From positions 124,001-188,000 of the forward strand of contig CAJNOL010000042.1 of assembly GCA_905250125.1 (NCBI GenBank): a stretch of 64,000 nt of DNA, read 5' to 3'. The DNA is from Rotaria sordida. Taxonomy: Eukaryota > Rotifera > Eurotatoria > Philodinida > Philodinidae. The notes beneath the pieces are model-generated. The model had not been told where the DNA came from, did not search any database, and saw only the letters and a list, made by a program, of their open reading frames with translations. Position 1 is the first letter of the stretch. Each line of letters starts with the position of its first letter. Below are positions 37,510 to 50,300 of the stretch, piece after piece. A program made the translations under genes and the position numbers.

Positions 37510-39201
37510 ATGTCAATCAATACAATAGATCAATTTATTTTATTTAAACGTCTTTTTATTATATTTGGTTCAATATGTTTTCTTTGGTTAATTATTGGTT
37601 GTATATTTTTATCTATGCAAACATATCGGCATATAAAAAAAAAGACAAATTTAAAATATTTTCATTGTAATTATTCATTAAAATTACCATCATTATTATT
37701 AATACCTATTGAAAAAACATTAAAAGAAGATAATATTTTTTATTATAATCAAAATGATGATGATGATGATGGTGAACAAACAAGTAGTATTTGTACATCA
37801 ATTTCATTTATTTCTCAACGATCAAAAATTTTTCATGAACATACAAATTTTATTTCATCATGTCAACAAATACCAAAAGAACAATTTGAATTAACATTTT
37901 TAAATACAACAACAACAACAACAACAATTTCAAATTTATCTTATAATCAATCAACATTAACATCATCAAATAATTTTAATACATCTCTTTTCTATTATCC
38001 AACAGGTCAAAATTTTACTTATTTTCAATCAACATTATCTTCATCAAAAATTAATTTTCATGAAAAAATTTCACAATCATCTTCATTAATTATTCCATTA
38101 AATAATTCTTCATCTTCAATTGATCAATTTAATTTAAAACATCAATTATCTCAATCTTCAACAAGGTATGTATCTCAAAATGGCCGAAAGAAAAACTAGC
38201 GAACGAAAGAATAACAAAAATGAAAATGTCGACACGGAAAAAGGCGAAAAACAAATGACGAAAGAAAAAATGTCGATCATATAACAACACCGAAAATATA
38301 AATTTGACTAAAAATATTGAAAATATTCTAGATATCGTTAAGTGACGCTATATCTTTCAGCTCTGTACTAGAATCTACTTGAAGACGCAGATCTAAATCG
38401 GTAGTTCGTAGTTTCAATTAGATCTACATCTTATTACTACGTTTCATACCGACATTCTGTCTTCTTCTAACTGACAACATAGATCTGCAAGACTAGTTTT
38501 TGTTGATATCTAACCACAGGAATGTTATGAACTGCAGTTGATCTTCCAATTTCGATATTTTCGTTTTTTTTCGCAGAAAACCTTCAATATTTTATTTGTA
38601 TTTTTGCTCAATACTTCTCAGAAAGTTTCTCAACTCCTCATAAATTCGATCAATTTCACCAACAATCTTTCAATCAGATTCCTGAATGATCAAACCCAGC
38701 CTGTTCCCAGTCTTGACAATCTGGGAATATTCTGTTTATGTAGCTATTGCATTTTTGTATGTAGTAAAATATCTTCATCCCACTAGTTGAGAATGTTAAA
38801 ATAAAGTTTTTCGACATTATAATACGATTGGTGTTCTATGTTTTTTACTATAAAGTCTTCGCCTTTTTAGGTAATTCGCCATATTTTATATTCGCTATTT
38901 TATTCTTCACCATTTTTTTCTCGACATTTTTTCTTTCGTTCGCTATTTTTTCTTTCGGCCAATTTTTAATGCTATTTCTTCAACAAATACATATTTAAGT
39001 CAAATTACAAATACAACATATTTATCATCTCAATCATCAATTAAAACTAAACCATTACCAACAGTTATGATTACAGATGTTGATCGTTTACATACAGATA
39101 TAATTGAACTTGAAAATTTTGAACCCGAAAAAGATTGTCATTATACAAAATCTCAATTAAAATATTTACTTAATGATCGAATACCACAAACAATCAAATG
39201 A
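37510..39201 (+). CDS. Single-pass membrane protein with Ser/Thr/Asn-rich tail, intron invaded by a repeat
   Basis: Exon 1 is 37510-38165 and exon 2 is 39000-39201, joined in frame through ACAAG|GTATGT and ATATTTAAG|T. The N-terminus (MSINTIDQFILFKRLF) is followed by one strong helix (IIFGSICFLWLIIGCIFLSM) and a basic stop-transfer (RHIKKK), so a signal anchor is likely. The rest is a long Ser/Thr/Asn/Gln-rich tail with an Asp run (NQNDDDDDGE), a Thr run and a final acidic part (ITDVDRLHTDIIELENFEPE). Family unknown. Without the 781-base repeat the intron would be about 50 bases, normal for this genome. Its TGA (39199-39201) overlaps the end of the converging gene. An alternative is a gene ending soon after 38165 at the in-frame TAG at 38197-38199. 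Confidence 0.6.
38181..38961. mobile_element. 781-base terminal-inverted-repeat element in a short intron
   Basis: The left end TGGCCGAAAGAAAAACTAGC then GAACGAAAGA matches the reverse complement of the right end, TGGCCGAAAGAAAAAATAGC then GAACGAAAGA. Further in, ATGTCGA and GGCGAA motifs recur on both sides. The inside has no transposase-like frame. Removal would leave an intron of about 50 bases. Target duplication unresolved: the flanks are CTCAAAA and ATTTTTA. It is probably a MITE. Confidence 0.7.
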
Positions 39202-39978
39202 TATTTTGAAGAAAAACATTACCTTCTTCATCTTCATCTTCGTTTTCATCTCCAGTACTTTCCGTTGTTAATTTTTCTGTTCTAGTTTGTTTATAACCAG
39301 GAAATAAATGTTTTGGCATTGGCGGAGCTACACACACACACACACACACAAAAATAGAACAATATTTTAAATATAATTTTATTTTATTAATATACCTTTT
39401 GGTATTCGTTGTCTTCTTAAAGCAAAATAAGAACGTCGAAAAGCAGGTCGTTGTGCATAATAATATAAATTATCTAAACTAGTTGAGAGTACTTGTGTTC
39501 CATGAGAATCTTTTGGAACAATCGGTCTTTGTACATATGGATAACGATTTCGATTTTGTTGATAATGTGGAAAATGATGATGATGATGATGATGATGAGG
39601 ATGACTATGTCTTTGAATTGTTGTCGATGGCAATAGACGATCAACATCAATAGCTGCTATTGAATGTGATAATGTTTGATCAGTTGTTGTTATAGGTCCA
39701 ACAAAATTTACATCATCGGGATGTTCATTTACACCCATATTAATATAAACCGGAAGTGTTGGTGCAGAAAAACCTTGTAAAATATCAAATGATGTATCAT
39801 TTGGTGATAAAATAGATGCATCCATATAAATAGATGATGATGTTGGATATAATTGATCTGTTTGAATTGGTAAAATATTCTCAAGTGATGCATCATATGT
39901 AGATATAAAGGATGAATTTGGTTCATTAGTATCATATAATATTTCTATTGGTTCACTTTCAATAGATGAATTTGCCAT
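39194..39978 (-). CDS. His-rich disordered protein, unrecognised
   Basis: Two exons (39396-39978, 39194-39327) give about 238 residues, with a phase-1 join CCAAAAG|GTATAT...TGTAG|CTCC. It starts MANSSIESEPIEILYDTNEP and is acidic and Ser/Thr-rich. The middle has a run of eight His (HSHPHHHHHHHHFPHY) from an ATG/GAT trinucleotide tract. It then turns basic (FRRSYFALRRQRIPK) and ends APPMPKHLFPGYKQTR and an acidic tail (STGDENEDEDEEG). No signal peptide or membrane helix. The His run could bind metal, but a slipped repeat is just as likely. The stop at 39194-39196 lies inside the coding end of the opposite-strand gene; alternatively GAAGAAG|GTAATG is a donor to a further exon. Confidence 0.6.
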
Positions 39979-42788
39979 AGTATATATATATATATATATT
40001 TATTAAAATTAATATCTAAAAATAAAAACATATGAATATTTTACCTTTTCTTTACTTTTTGATTCTGAACGCACATGGTTATATATGACTCAACAGATAA
40101 CATCATTTGCTTATCTTTCAGCCATATTAATAGTACTCAAAACCTTTATTCGTTTTTGAGAAAAAAGATGGTGCTAATTTGGAATGATTTTTAACAAAAG
40201 TAAAAAGAAAACATTAGACTTCTTCGAACCAAATACAAACGATGTAACTTGTCCTTTGTTGGCCTTCGTACGCAAATAGAAGATTAGTATTTATTTTTAC
40301 CTGTGCTTTTTCTTTTCTTTTTTGTCTTCTGTTTTTACTGATAATGTGTTTAGTTTTACGTATATTGAAATGAAGAAGATAACATTTTTTGATTTTTATC
40401 ATATAAAATCTATTGATTTATTTATTTACAATATATAGAAAAATTAGAATAATACATGAATGAACAAATAAGATTAGTGAGATGTTTAGATATAAATGAA
40501 TTTGATTAAATTTCATCAGCAATGTCACGAAGATGTTGAGCGATTTCTTTAATAAGATTTTCTCTTCCATTTATTATAAAAATCATCTTTTCTTTTTTTT
40601 TTTTGATTTGCAATATCATATTATCATGAAGTCAAAAGCGGTAGATTATATTAAGTTCTATGATAATGATAAATATACATATCTTTTTACCGGAAGTTGA
40701 ATATAAAAGAATAATTACACTTTTTGTGATGATTGTGATTGATGAACAAACAAATTTATATATACATACATGTGTCAGACACACATTCTTGTTGAAAGAT
40801 TAAAATCAAGATCAAAGATGACATAGATACGTATTTATAAAAACTTAATATAATGAAAGTAAAGAATAAGCTTGAACTCTGTGTGATATGACAATGAGAG
40901 TTCATTTCGAAGAATACTGGAAAAAAGAATATTTTTTCTCATTGAACTGACTTCAAAAATTTTGTTAGTTTTATTTTAAAATCTCGAAGGATTTTTTTCA
41001 TTATCCATATTGGTAACTCAATCCTGCTATTTATTTAATAATAATTAGTCCATATACAACATACATTTTATATTTATTTTTATTATAATGCTTGGCGCAA
41101 AAGTGCTATTTCGATTCACACAAGAAATGTTACATATGCACTCTACGAACTAACCATGGAATACTTAGTAGCCATCAGTTTGATCTCTATCGGTTTGTAA
41201 AGCTACAAAAAAAAAAGTTTTCAAAGATCGATAATGTTTAAAGATATTCTCATATACTTTAAAATTTTAAATATAATAGACTTTACTAATATTGAAGATG
41301 AAATATAATCTGTCAATTGTAAATTTATATGATAGCAATGTATTGTTGAAAAAAACATTCAAAAACGAGACATTTTCATCTTATTTATATCTTATCTTCT
41401 TTATGTTTTCAGTTTATCACGAAAGAATTTAATCAATTCTATGTAAATGTAAATGTAAACGTAACTATGTAATTATGTTCGTAAATCGTTTTTTTTTTCT
41501 TTTTGCTTTGATAGATTCACTATTAAATATATTGTTGATCGGTTGTCTAAGTGACAAATTTTTTTTTTGTATGTGTCTTGATCAAAAGAGAAAAAAAGGA
41601 TGTGTCATACATACATTTACCTATTTAAACATTTTATAAAAGAAAAAAAAAACAGCAATATTAAAGAGAGAAAAAAAAATATCGCAAAAGAAATGTTTTA
41701 AAGATGTTGGTTCAACATTAAAATTCTTTTATTCTCTTTCTTTCACAACATCACAAATAAAAACGAAATTGAGATTAATATATCCCATTACATCTATTCA
41801 CAAGCGGTGAGTGCTTAAAAGATCAGTAATATAGTTTTATAGGTAGGGAAGAGATGTACACTCTTCATTTCCTAGAAAGATTTTTTCTTTTCAATTTCAT
41901 TTTCATTATTCAGATCAATTTGTACTGATTGCACTCTTCGTTATCTTACTTCGTCATATTTTTGAAAGAAACTTATTAAAACATATTGTTAAGTGTCTAA
42001 CATCAATCATAATATAACAATATAGTAGATAGGAGAAAATTTTGAAAGGTTTTCATAACCTGTAACTAACAAAATGATTTGAAGGTTAAAAACAAAGAAG
42101 AAAGTCAAATAGTTTTTGAAATTTGCTTGTTTCGTTTTTCTTTCTTTCCTAGTTACAAATAAGCCTACAAACAAGAAAGTTATTTATGATTTCGTTTTTT
42201 GTGAATAATACTGCAAAGAATTGTTATGAGTACACTCGATAAGAAAGAAAAACAGATGTTTTAAGAGTGTTCCACGGAGAGCATAAACTCCACAACACAC
42301 TTATTGTATTAGGAGTAGTGAATAATTGTCTATTGCCTCAAAATTGAACAATAAATCATAAGTAAATATATCGAAATTCAAAGTAACTACTAAGATTTTC
42401 TTTTATTCTTTCAAAGCTTCAGTTAATAATTTATTTGATTATAGCATCAAAATCAATTTAATAAAAAAAGAAAAAAAAGAATTTTTTTTTTCTTCATTTC
42501 ATTAAATAATTAAAAAGAAAATCTTTCATATTATTGAACATTCTCGACTAGCGAATAGTGTTATTCATCTATAAATTAAGTATGCTAATAATGTAAAAGA
42601 ATTCGAGAGATACTTATTCAATTCTTCAATATTGAATCATGTTTCAATTTTAGTCCTGCGGGACAATCTCAAATCCCGAAAAAAAAGTTCGTCTCGCAGC
42701 ATTGTCAAATATATTTTGTCTTAAAAAAAATTATTTTTAGATTTATTCTTTTTTCTTCTTCTTCTAATTATTCCTATTTACAAAATAA
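39979..42788. other. Intergenic, one short BH3-like frame
   Basis: A (TA)n run lies at 39980-39999 and many T/A tracts elsewhere. At 40506-40586 on the minus strand a 26-codon frame ends LIKEIAQHLRDIADEI; see the findings. The 2.2 kb from 40600 to 42788 have no coding character, and nothing else was recognised. Confidence 0.45.
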
Positions 42789-43319
42789 ATGGCATCATAT
42801 CAGGCTTTACCACTTGTACGTGATGATTTTCGTTGTTCTCTTTGTCGACAAAAAAATGTTTTTCATTGTGAACATGATACACCATATCGTGATCAATTAT
42901 TAGGTACGTATGAACTAGAAAAATCAAATACTACAATAACAACGAATAATCGAAGAGATTTTCAACGAACCGGTGCATCTAATAATACTTCACTCAATAA
43001 AAAAAAACAAAAGACGAATACGAGGCGAAATATAAATTCAAATTCTGGTATGCGAAATCAACAGAATAAAAAACCAAATAACACATCATTATCGAATACA
43101 AATACAAATACAAATACAAGTGGAAATACAGTTACAAATACAAATACACATACAAATACAGATACAAATAGAACTACAAATACGGATACAAATAGAAATA
43201 CAAATACGGATACAAATAGAAATAGAAATACAACTACAACTACAAATAGAAATACAAATACAAATAATTATAAAATGACAAATGAACAAAAGAAAAAGAA
43301 AGGATGTATTATTTTATAG
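42789..43319 (+). CDS. Single-exon Asn/Thr-repeat protein with a polybasic CaaX box
   Basis: An intronless frame of 176 residues, starting ATG at 42789 after a T-rich upstream region. The N-terminus MASYQALPLVRDDFRCSLCR, then QKNVFHCEHDTPYRDQLLGT, carries a C-x-x-C...C-x-H pattern that could bind zinc. The middle is an Asn/Thr tract from an ACAAAT-type hexamer repeat, with basic residues scattered through it. The C-terminus is NEQKKKKGCIIL: five-residue Lys-rich cluster then Cys-Ile-Ile-Leu. A terminal CaaL box preceded by Lys is the usual signal for geranylgeranylation and plasma-membrane anchoring, as in Rho-type GTPases, but there is no GTPase here. It may be a lipid-anchored adaptor. No family recognised. 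The Asn/Thr tract is in frame throughout, which argues for a real protein. Confidence 0.65.
   Translation: MASYQALPLVRDDFRCSLCRQKNVFHCEHDTPYRDQLLGTYELEKSNTTITTNNRRDFQRTGASNNTSLNKKKQKTNTRRNINSNSGMRNQQNKKPNNTSLSNTNTNTNTSGNTVTNTNTHTNTDTNRTTNTDTNRNTNTDTNRNRNTTTTTNRNTNTNNYKMTNEQKKKKGCIIL
43098..43270 (+). repeat. ACAAAT-type hexamer minisatellite inside a coding frame
   Basis: Repeats of ACAAAT/ACAAATAG/ACGGAT encode alternating Asn and Thr with Asp, Arg and His variants. Because units are 6 bases, changes in copy number keep the frame, so length should vary between alleles. Confidence 0.75.
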
Positions 43320-45418
43320 ATTCTATTTATTGATTTCTTTTTTCTTTCATTTGTTGTATCGGTATTATTGATGTACAGTTATTTTTTAAAAAGAACAAGT
43401 AAAATTTTCTTGATGACAATATTTTTTTGTGTGAAGTCAATAAGAAAACTAGGATAGATTCAATCATAATGTATTAGATGTTTTTTCTTTCCTTTAATTT
43501 CACATTTACCTTTAAAAATGAATAATTTGATTCTTGTCATTGAAATGAAATATCTTTATTTAGCAACTCATACTTAAAAAAAACTTCAAGTGTGAAAATA
43601 ATATATTAAATTTTTGATTGACATAATTATTTTTCTTTTCTATTTTGTTGAATATCAAAATAGATTAAACAACAAAATAATAAATTTTTTAGAAAAGAAA
43701 ATTTCAGGAGAATTTTAAAATCATTTTATCGAAAAGAAAAATTCAATATTATAAATTTAATTTAACTAAATAGGTTGTTTCTTTTATCGCTGATAAAGGA
43801 GTATACAGAGTTTATATTCATAAGAGAAAGAAGAATATCTCTGTCTTTCAGCTTCTGAGACAAACAGTCGTTACTGACTTTCTCAAGGTCATTTCATGGT
43901 TGGTACTACACAAAGGTTTGAATATAATACCTTGTGAATACATGTCCAACAACTTCATCAATCAGTCATGACGATCTTATTGATAAGATGAACACTGAAA
44001 ATTTCGCTTTGAACGGCGATCATTGTCTTTAAGAAACAGTTCTCATCGCTGACAAATTATAAAAAAATCCATTTATCCTTCTATTCGAAGATAAAGATTA
44101 CAACTAATTTTTTTTATTATTCTCTTACATTGTGTTAGTCGATCCGGAACTCATATCATGCTATTTTATATATGCAAAGATTTACAGTCGTAGACAAGAA
44201 GGTATTAATAGTAAACTACGATATAATTATTGGTCTTTTCTAAGGTCAATGGTACTATTTCATGGTAATATATTTTTTTTGACATGTTTCTAATGAATTA
44301 TGAATATTATTTGATAAATGAATAAAAGAAATCGATTTCTCTACATGAAGAACGTACCAACAATACTCATTTTTTATTCCAAATAAGCAATTTATGGGGT
44401 CATTCTTCATATGAGAATATAGAATCGATTGATTATATCATTCAGCTAAACCTTATCATTCATTTTGTATAGTTAATTAGACCATGGACGTTGAGAAAAT
44501 AACAATATATCTTTTTGAATTAAACCATTTAACATTCTTCCTTATCTATCAAGGATAATTGTTTGAAAAAAAAAACAACCTCAAAATAAATGTTATAGCA
44601 TTTGTTTATTTTATTTTCGATTAATAAAGATATTGGTTATGTACATTGTTGATAATCATCAACACAACATGCATGTAATTGACATTGACAACTTGCTTTG
44701 CTCTTATTTCCGTTAATGTCATTCAGCACATATATATATATATACAAATGATATCTTGATGATTAGATGCTTTCAGTTAAGAAAAAAAAACATAAATAAA
44801 CTTGAATATTACAGTCCAATTATTAATACTTCTTTAATACTATATCAAGGCAAAATCTGTAACGCTTATTAAATTAGTCCATATCGTAAAATTAAAGAAC
44901 TTTTGATAGTTTAAAATTAAAATGAATCGTTGAGATTGAATGAACTTTTTTTTCATTATTAATTTTGATAGATAGTGAAACTTAGAGGTCTCGTGAAAAT
45001 AGGACAAATTAAATATACTTATTATCACCTTTTTTAAAATTAGAAATCAAATAAACTATTGTGTAAATTAAAAATGCTTTATTTTTATTTGCAATGTTCT
45101 TTTATCATTTCAATTCGATACTAGTCAATAATACAGATTCAATAATAATAATAATAAATTAAATTTTCTTAAAAATGAAAACGTGCATTGATCATATTCA
45201 ATTAGATAATTTTAATTATAATAATCTTATCTTTTTTTTCTCTATTTATTCATATTGGAGATGAAATTGATTCGTGTTTTTTTTTGGAATCAAACCGATT
45301 CCACCTCTGATTCATATACAAGAAGATAATTATATGTGAAATCTTATGCGATATTCAACGGACAGCAGAGTTTATGTGGTGTTGGTACATATGCAGGTAC
45401 GCATACAGAACAATTTCA

Positions 45419-45556
45419 TATCTTGCTTTTCTGTTATTATTGAATATTTGATGAGAGAGTCGATAAGACAGTGATATTTGTAGGAGTAACTAATTGTATC
45501 ATTTTATTTCGGCCTACTATCAAATATTCAAAAATAACAGCAAAGAAAGAAATATA
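45419..45556. repeat. Small inverted repeat
   Basis: ATATCTTGCTTTTCTGTTAT then TATTGAATATTTGAT (from about 45419) matches the reverse complement of the stretch ending about 45556, ATTTCTTTCTTTGCTGTTAT then TTTTGAATATTTGAT. Spacer about 60 bases. Confidence 0.5.
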
Positions 45557-46077
45557 GAACTTTCCTGTGTGCTTAACCATTTACATGTTTACACTACATC
45601 TTATATACTTTCAATCATCATGGCCTTTTTTTTAAATGAAATTCAATAAATTATTTTTGTTTTCTTTTCTATCATTTATATTCAAAAAATATGTATCCAT
45701 CTGTGTTACATCAGTTGATCTTTGTGTTCATTTAGTAATTTGGTTCTATGAAAAATCGATTGATTGATATTCAAATTTCTTTTTCTTTTTTGTTTTGTTT
45801 TTTGAAAGAGAATAATATTGATTATAAAGAATTTAGCATCAATTTGAATGTTATGCATAGGTATTATTGAAATGTGTAAAAATGAAGTATAACAACATAC
45901 TTTGAATGGATGTCAATATAAATATCAATATAACAGTCTATTGATGTATAGAATATATTTCGATTAATCTATAAAAGATGATTAAATATGTAATTCTTAA
46001 GAATATTACATCATTTATATTAATTATTTTCAATAGTCAAATCTATTAATAACATTTTTGATAAAAAAAAAATTTTT

Positions 46078-46137
46078 ATTTAAGTATATAATTACTTTGA
46101 ATACTATTAAAAAATAATTGTTATATACTTAAGTGTT
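46078..46137. repeat. AT-rich hairpin
   Basis: ATTTAAGTATATAATTA at about 46078 faces AATTGTTATATACTTAAGTG at about 46118-46137. It is AT-rich and could be chance. Confidence 0.35.
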
Positions 46138-47218
46138 TATTGTATTCATTGTTCTATTCGATATTCTTTTGGCAATATCAACTAATAGACGAAAATGTGT
46201 TTTTGTTTGCCATATGAGATTCTCTAAACAAAGTGCCTAATGAGACGCATTGCTCACTTGAGAAGAAAAGAAGATTATTTATTTAGTCAATGTCTGAGAT
46301 CATTCATTGTATATGTATTTTTGGTTGATCAATTTTGCTTATTATTAATAATGACTTGTATTATCAAGAAATTTCATTCTTCTGACTCTTCTTACATAAT
46401 AATATGTCTTAATAGAAAAATTAAGAATTTAGTAGTTATTTAATGTAATTTGTTCAATATGTTTGCATGCTTTTTTCTTATTTCTTTTTTTTTTTATAAA
46501 AGAAAATTGATCGTATGTTAAAGAGACATATACATAAAGCTTACATGATGATTTAATTTTATCTTAATCATGCGACATATGAATATACTTCATTCGAATT
46601 AAATACATCTATAATTGTATAAAAATGCATGCAACGTCGAAAAAGATTATTATATGTATAACCAAAAGAAGAAAAAGAAAGAGAAGGATTAGAGTTAATA
46701 CAGAATATAGACTTTCATGAACCATTACCTAGTATGTCTGTGTGTATGTGTGATTGAAATAATTCACTCCTTCTCTTTCTTTGTTCGAATAGGGGACAGC
46801 TCAAAGTATTCATCAATCAGCGACAACTAAATCTTCCTATTCATAAATATGCATTCAGTATATTGTCGATATACAATAGAAGACAGACATTAATCGATAT
46901 TATGCTATTGACCATCAAAACAATTAGAATTCTTCTCAAAATTTAATGTTGTTGTTGTTATTTTTTTCATTGCAGGTCAAAAAGAGAAAATTTTCTTTAG
47001 TCCTTTTTTTGCTCATACAATTGACTCTTTATTCTCTCTTTTCATCCTTATTATTAATGACTAACATATATATCGAACAACATAGAAAAAAATGTTCAAC
47101 AGAGAGTATATAACTTATATGAGAGTATACATGAAAGGATGAAAAATCTTTTCCTTCTCACTCGTTTAACGTTTTGATTATGGTCATTGGCCAGTCACAG
47201 CATAGTAATAATAAGATA

Positions 47219-47252
<34 letters not shown>
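47219..47252. repeat. Compound (TG)n(GA)n microsatellite
   Basis: Five TG units followed by about twelve GA units, 180 bases upstream of the laminin-G gene start. Confidence 0.8.
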
Positions 47253-47397
47253 TACAGGAAGATAAAATGTACATTTATATTTTTTCTTTCTCTTATAATA
47301 TAGAAATTTTCTCATCTATCACTTCATTATTTTATACTAACTTCCTTAAATACGATTGTTATCATTAAATTTATCTGATTAAAACAAAAAATAAAAA

Positions 47398-50300
47398 ATG
47401 AAATTTACAAAAAGAATTTTATGTATTATTCAAATCTTAATTTTTATACAATTATATTTATGCCAAGATGAACAATATTCAAGAATTTTAAATGATGATA
47501 TTAATAATATTAATATATTATTATCTAATGAGACATTAACTGATGGTAAGTTCTTAAAATAAGATTATTTATAGAGAAGAAGTTAAAATAATGACTCATT
47601 TATGTTTCTTCTTAATCAAAAATTCAAAGTAGATAATTGAATATTCATTCTTCATGTTAATCAATGAAAATAAGTCTATTCTTTCATTGTTTATAGTTAA
47701 CCATTATTTAGATGATGTTCTGACAGAGAATTTATTCAATAGCAGTAATTTAATACCGGAGTCGATTATTGAATATTCATCAACAATTAATATACCTATG
47801 AAATATATCACTGATGAAGAAGATTATACATCAATTGAATCAATTGCATTTTCTATTCTTACAAATCAACAAATATTACAAGCAATAACTATTCTTGCTG
47901 GTATTGCTAATGAAAATATTAGTTATACATTTAATATTGAAGTTTGTTTTGTTTTAATTAAAAAAAAAAAGAAGAAGATTTTTTTCGTATGATTAATTTT
48001 TAGAATGATAGATTGAAAATTATTTTTTCACAAGATAATCTACTTGATATAATTTTAACAACAAAAAATGATACAGAATTAATTAATAATGGACAATGGC
48101 ATCGATTATATATTGAACGATCAAATCGAAAGGTTTAAAATTTTTTTTTGATTACAATTTTTAATTTTAATAAATCAAAATGAATTTCTTTTCTATGTTT
48201 TTGTAGTTACGATTTATTCTTGATAATGTTGAACAATCAAATACTGAATTGCCTGATGAATGGCAAAAGACAATAAATATATTCATTGGAGCACAATTAA
48301 TAATTGTACCCAATGGTAATTATAATGGTAAAATTGGTGATGTAAGTTGTTTAAACAATGCGAGAATTGAATTACACATAATACAAAAAAAAAAAAGAAA
48401 CTATATTGTCGTTTAGAAGATATTCAATGTTCTTTTTTTTTCTTATAGAAAAATTGATTAAGATTTTAGAATTAGTATTAATATAATAGAGCTTGAAATT
48501 CTGAGTCTACTCGACTTTACCCTGAGCCAAAATCTCAAGAAAATAAATATTTGAAAAATGAAGTGAAATGTATTTCTGTTACATATTTTGAACTGACTCT
48601 AGCTATTAAATATTTACCACAACTTCATCTAACAGTTTTTTTTGTTCTGAACATTTATTTGTTTGAGCTTTTGACTTAGAGTAGATCAAAGTGGCTGAGA
48701 ACGTGTTTTACTAGTATCCTATTTTTGAGTCGAAAAAAAAACATTCTTATCGGATAAAAACTTCATTGAGATAAAACTAACACTCTCGAACACTACTTCT
48801 TTGGATTCGATATGAAACGTTTCGAAAATCAGATCATTTGATAAAAACAAATATTTCTAAGTAAAATGAGATGATCTAATTTAAAAATCGCATAAAAATA
48901 GTTTTTCAAAGATCATTTCTTCAGAAAAAAAAATATATCACTGCACTAAACTTTCTGTTCATATTTTACATATCGTAATCATTATTATTGTTATCTATTA
49001 TCTAGATTATAGTATCTAATATGGATCGATCTTTAAATCTTCGTGAAAAAGATAATTCAAATGAGAATTTCGAAGATTCTATAACAACAATAATTTCATC
49101 ATCTATAAATCAATCACAATCAATTCAAACAATTGCTTTTCTTCCAAATGATAATAATGAAATTATTTTTCCATCACCAATTAAATTCTTCTTTAAAATT
49201 TTTTCATTTTCATTTCGTACATATTCCAATCTTAGTACACTTATACAATTTGATGAAATTCAATTAAATATTGATATTGATGGTTATTTAATATTAGTCA
49301 TTCGTGATCAACTAGTACAAAAAATTTTCTCAAATGAAAAACAAAAACCAATCAATGATGGAAAACTTTATATTGTACAATTAGAATTAAATAATCAAAC
49401 TCTTGAAACATGGATAGATAAAAATAAGAAAATTTCTACTGAACTTTCAAGATCATATTTAATCATTGAAAATTTTCTATTTGGTTTACATAATCAATTT
49501 ATTGGTTGTATAGAAAATGTAACTTATAATAATCAAATATTTTCATTTGAAAATTTATCATTAAATCGACAAAAATGTTTTTTAAATAATATGATAATAA
49601 AATCATCAATAGATGATATTCATATTGATCAAATTATTTCATTTAAAGATAATGATCGTCCTTTGATTATTAATTTTGATAAACCTGAAGAATTTCATAT
49701 ATTTTCATTTATATTTTCTACACAAGAATCAAATTGTATTATTTGTTCATTAGCTGATAATACATATAATAATTTTATTATATTAAGTATTCGTTATGAA
49801 TATTTAGTATTAACATATTATAATAAACAAAAACAACCAAGAGAAATTTTAATAAATAATTCAATTAATGATAAAAATGAACATAAAATAATTATTAAAT
49901 TAATTAATCAAAATTATTTATTATTTGAATTTGATGAAAATACAAAAATTGAAAATATGATTGATAAATTTTATATTAATACAATTTATATTGGAAAATT
50001 AGATTATTTTATTAAAGAACGATTATCAAATTTCAATGGAGATGATTTTATTGGTTGTATTAAAAATATTATGTTTAATAAAAAATTATTGATTGAATCA
50101 AAACATATTTATCCATTAGATAGATTAGTAAATACTTGTCAAATAACTACACGTGAACGTAAGTTAAATGTTAGTTGAACAAATTATAAATAAAATAATC
50201 GCAATTTGACGAGATGCGGACCTTCGATTATCTCAGAATTAATAATATGAGCATTGCATTTGTTTTGGATTAGTCTTCTGTGTAATAAGTTTATTCGAAT

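Larger units (their letters stand above)
43320..47397. other. Four-kilobase intergenic stretch without genes
   Basis: Two small inverted repeats are listed separately (45419-45556 and 46078-46137), plus a (TG)n/(GA)n microsatellite at 47219-47252. Scattered open frames (e.g. 46240-46443) have no conserved character. It ends in the upstream region of the laminin-G gene. Confidence 0.5.

Noticed and set aside
43098-43270. Hexamer tract as a CRISPR-like array
   Set aside because: Units are contiguous hexamers without unique spacers; a coding minisatellite explains it.
43089-43289. Minus-strand Cys/Ile-rich frame as a possible metal-binding protein
   Set aside because: It is the antisense of the Asn/Thr hexamer repeat; Cys and Ile arise from the repeat alone.
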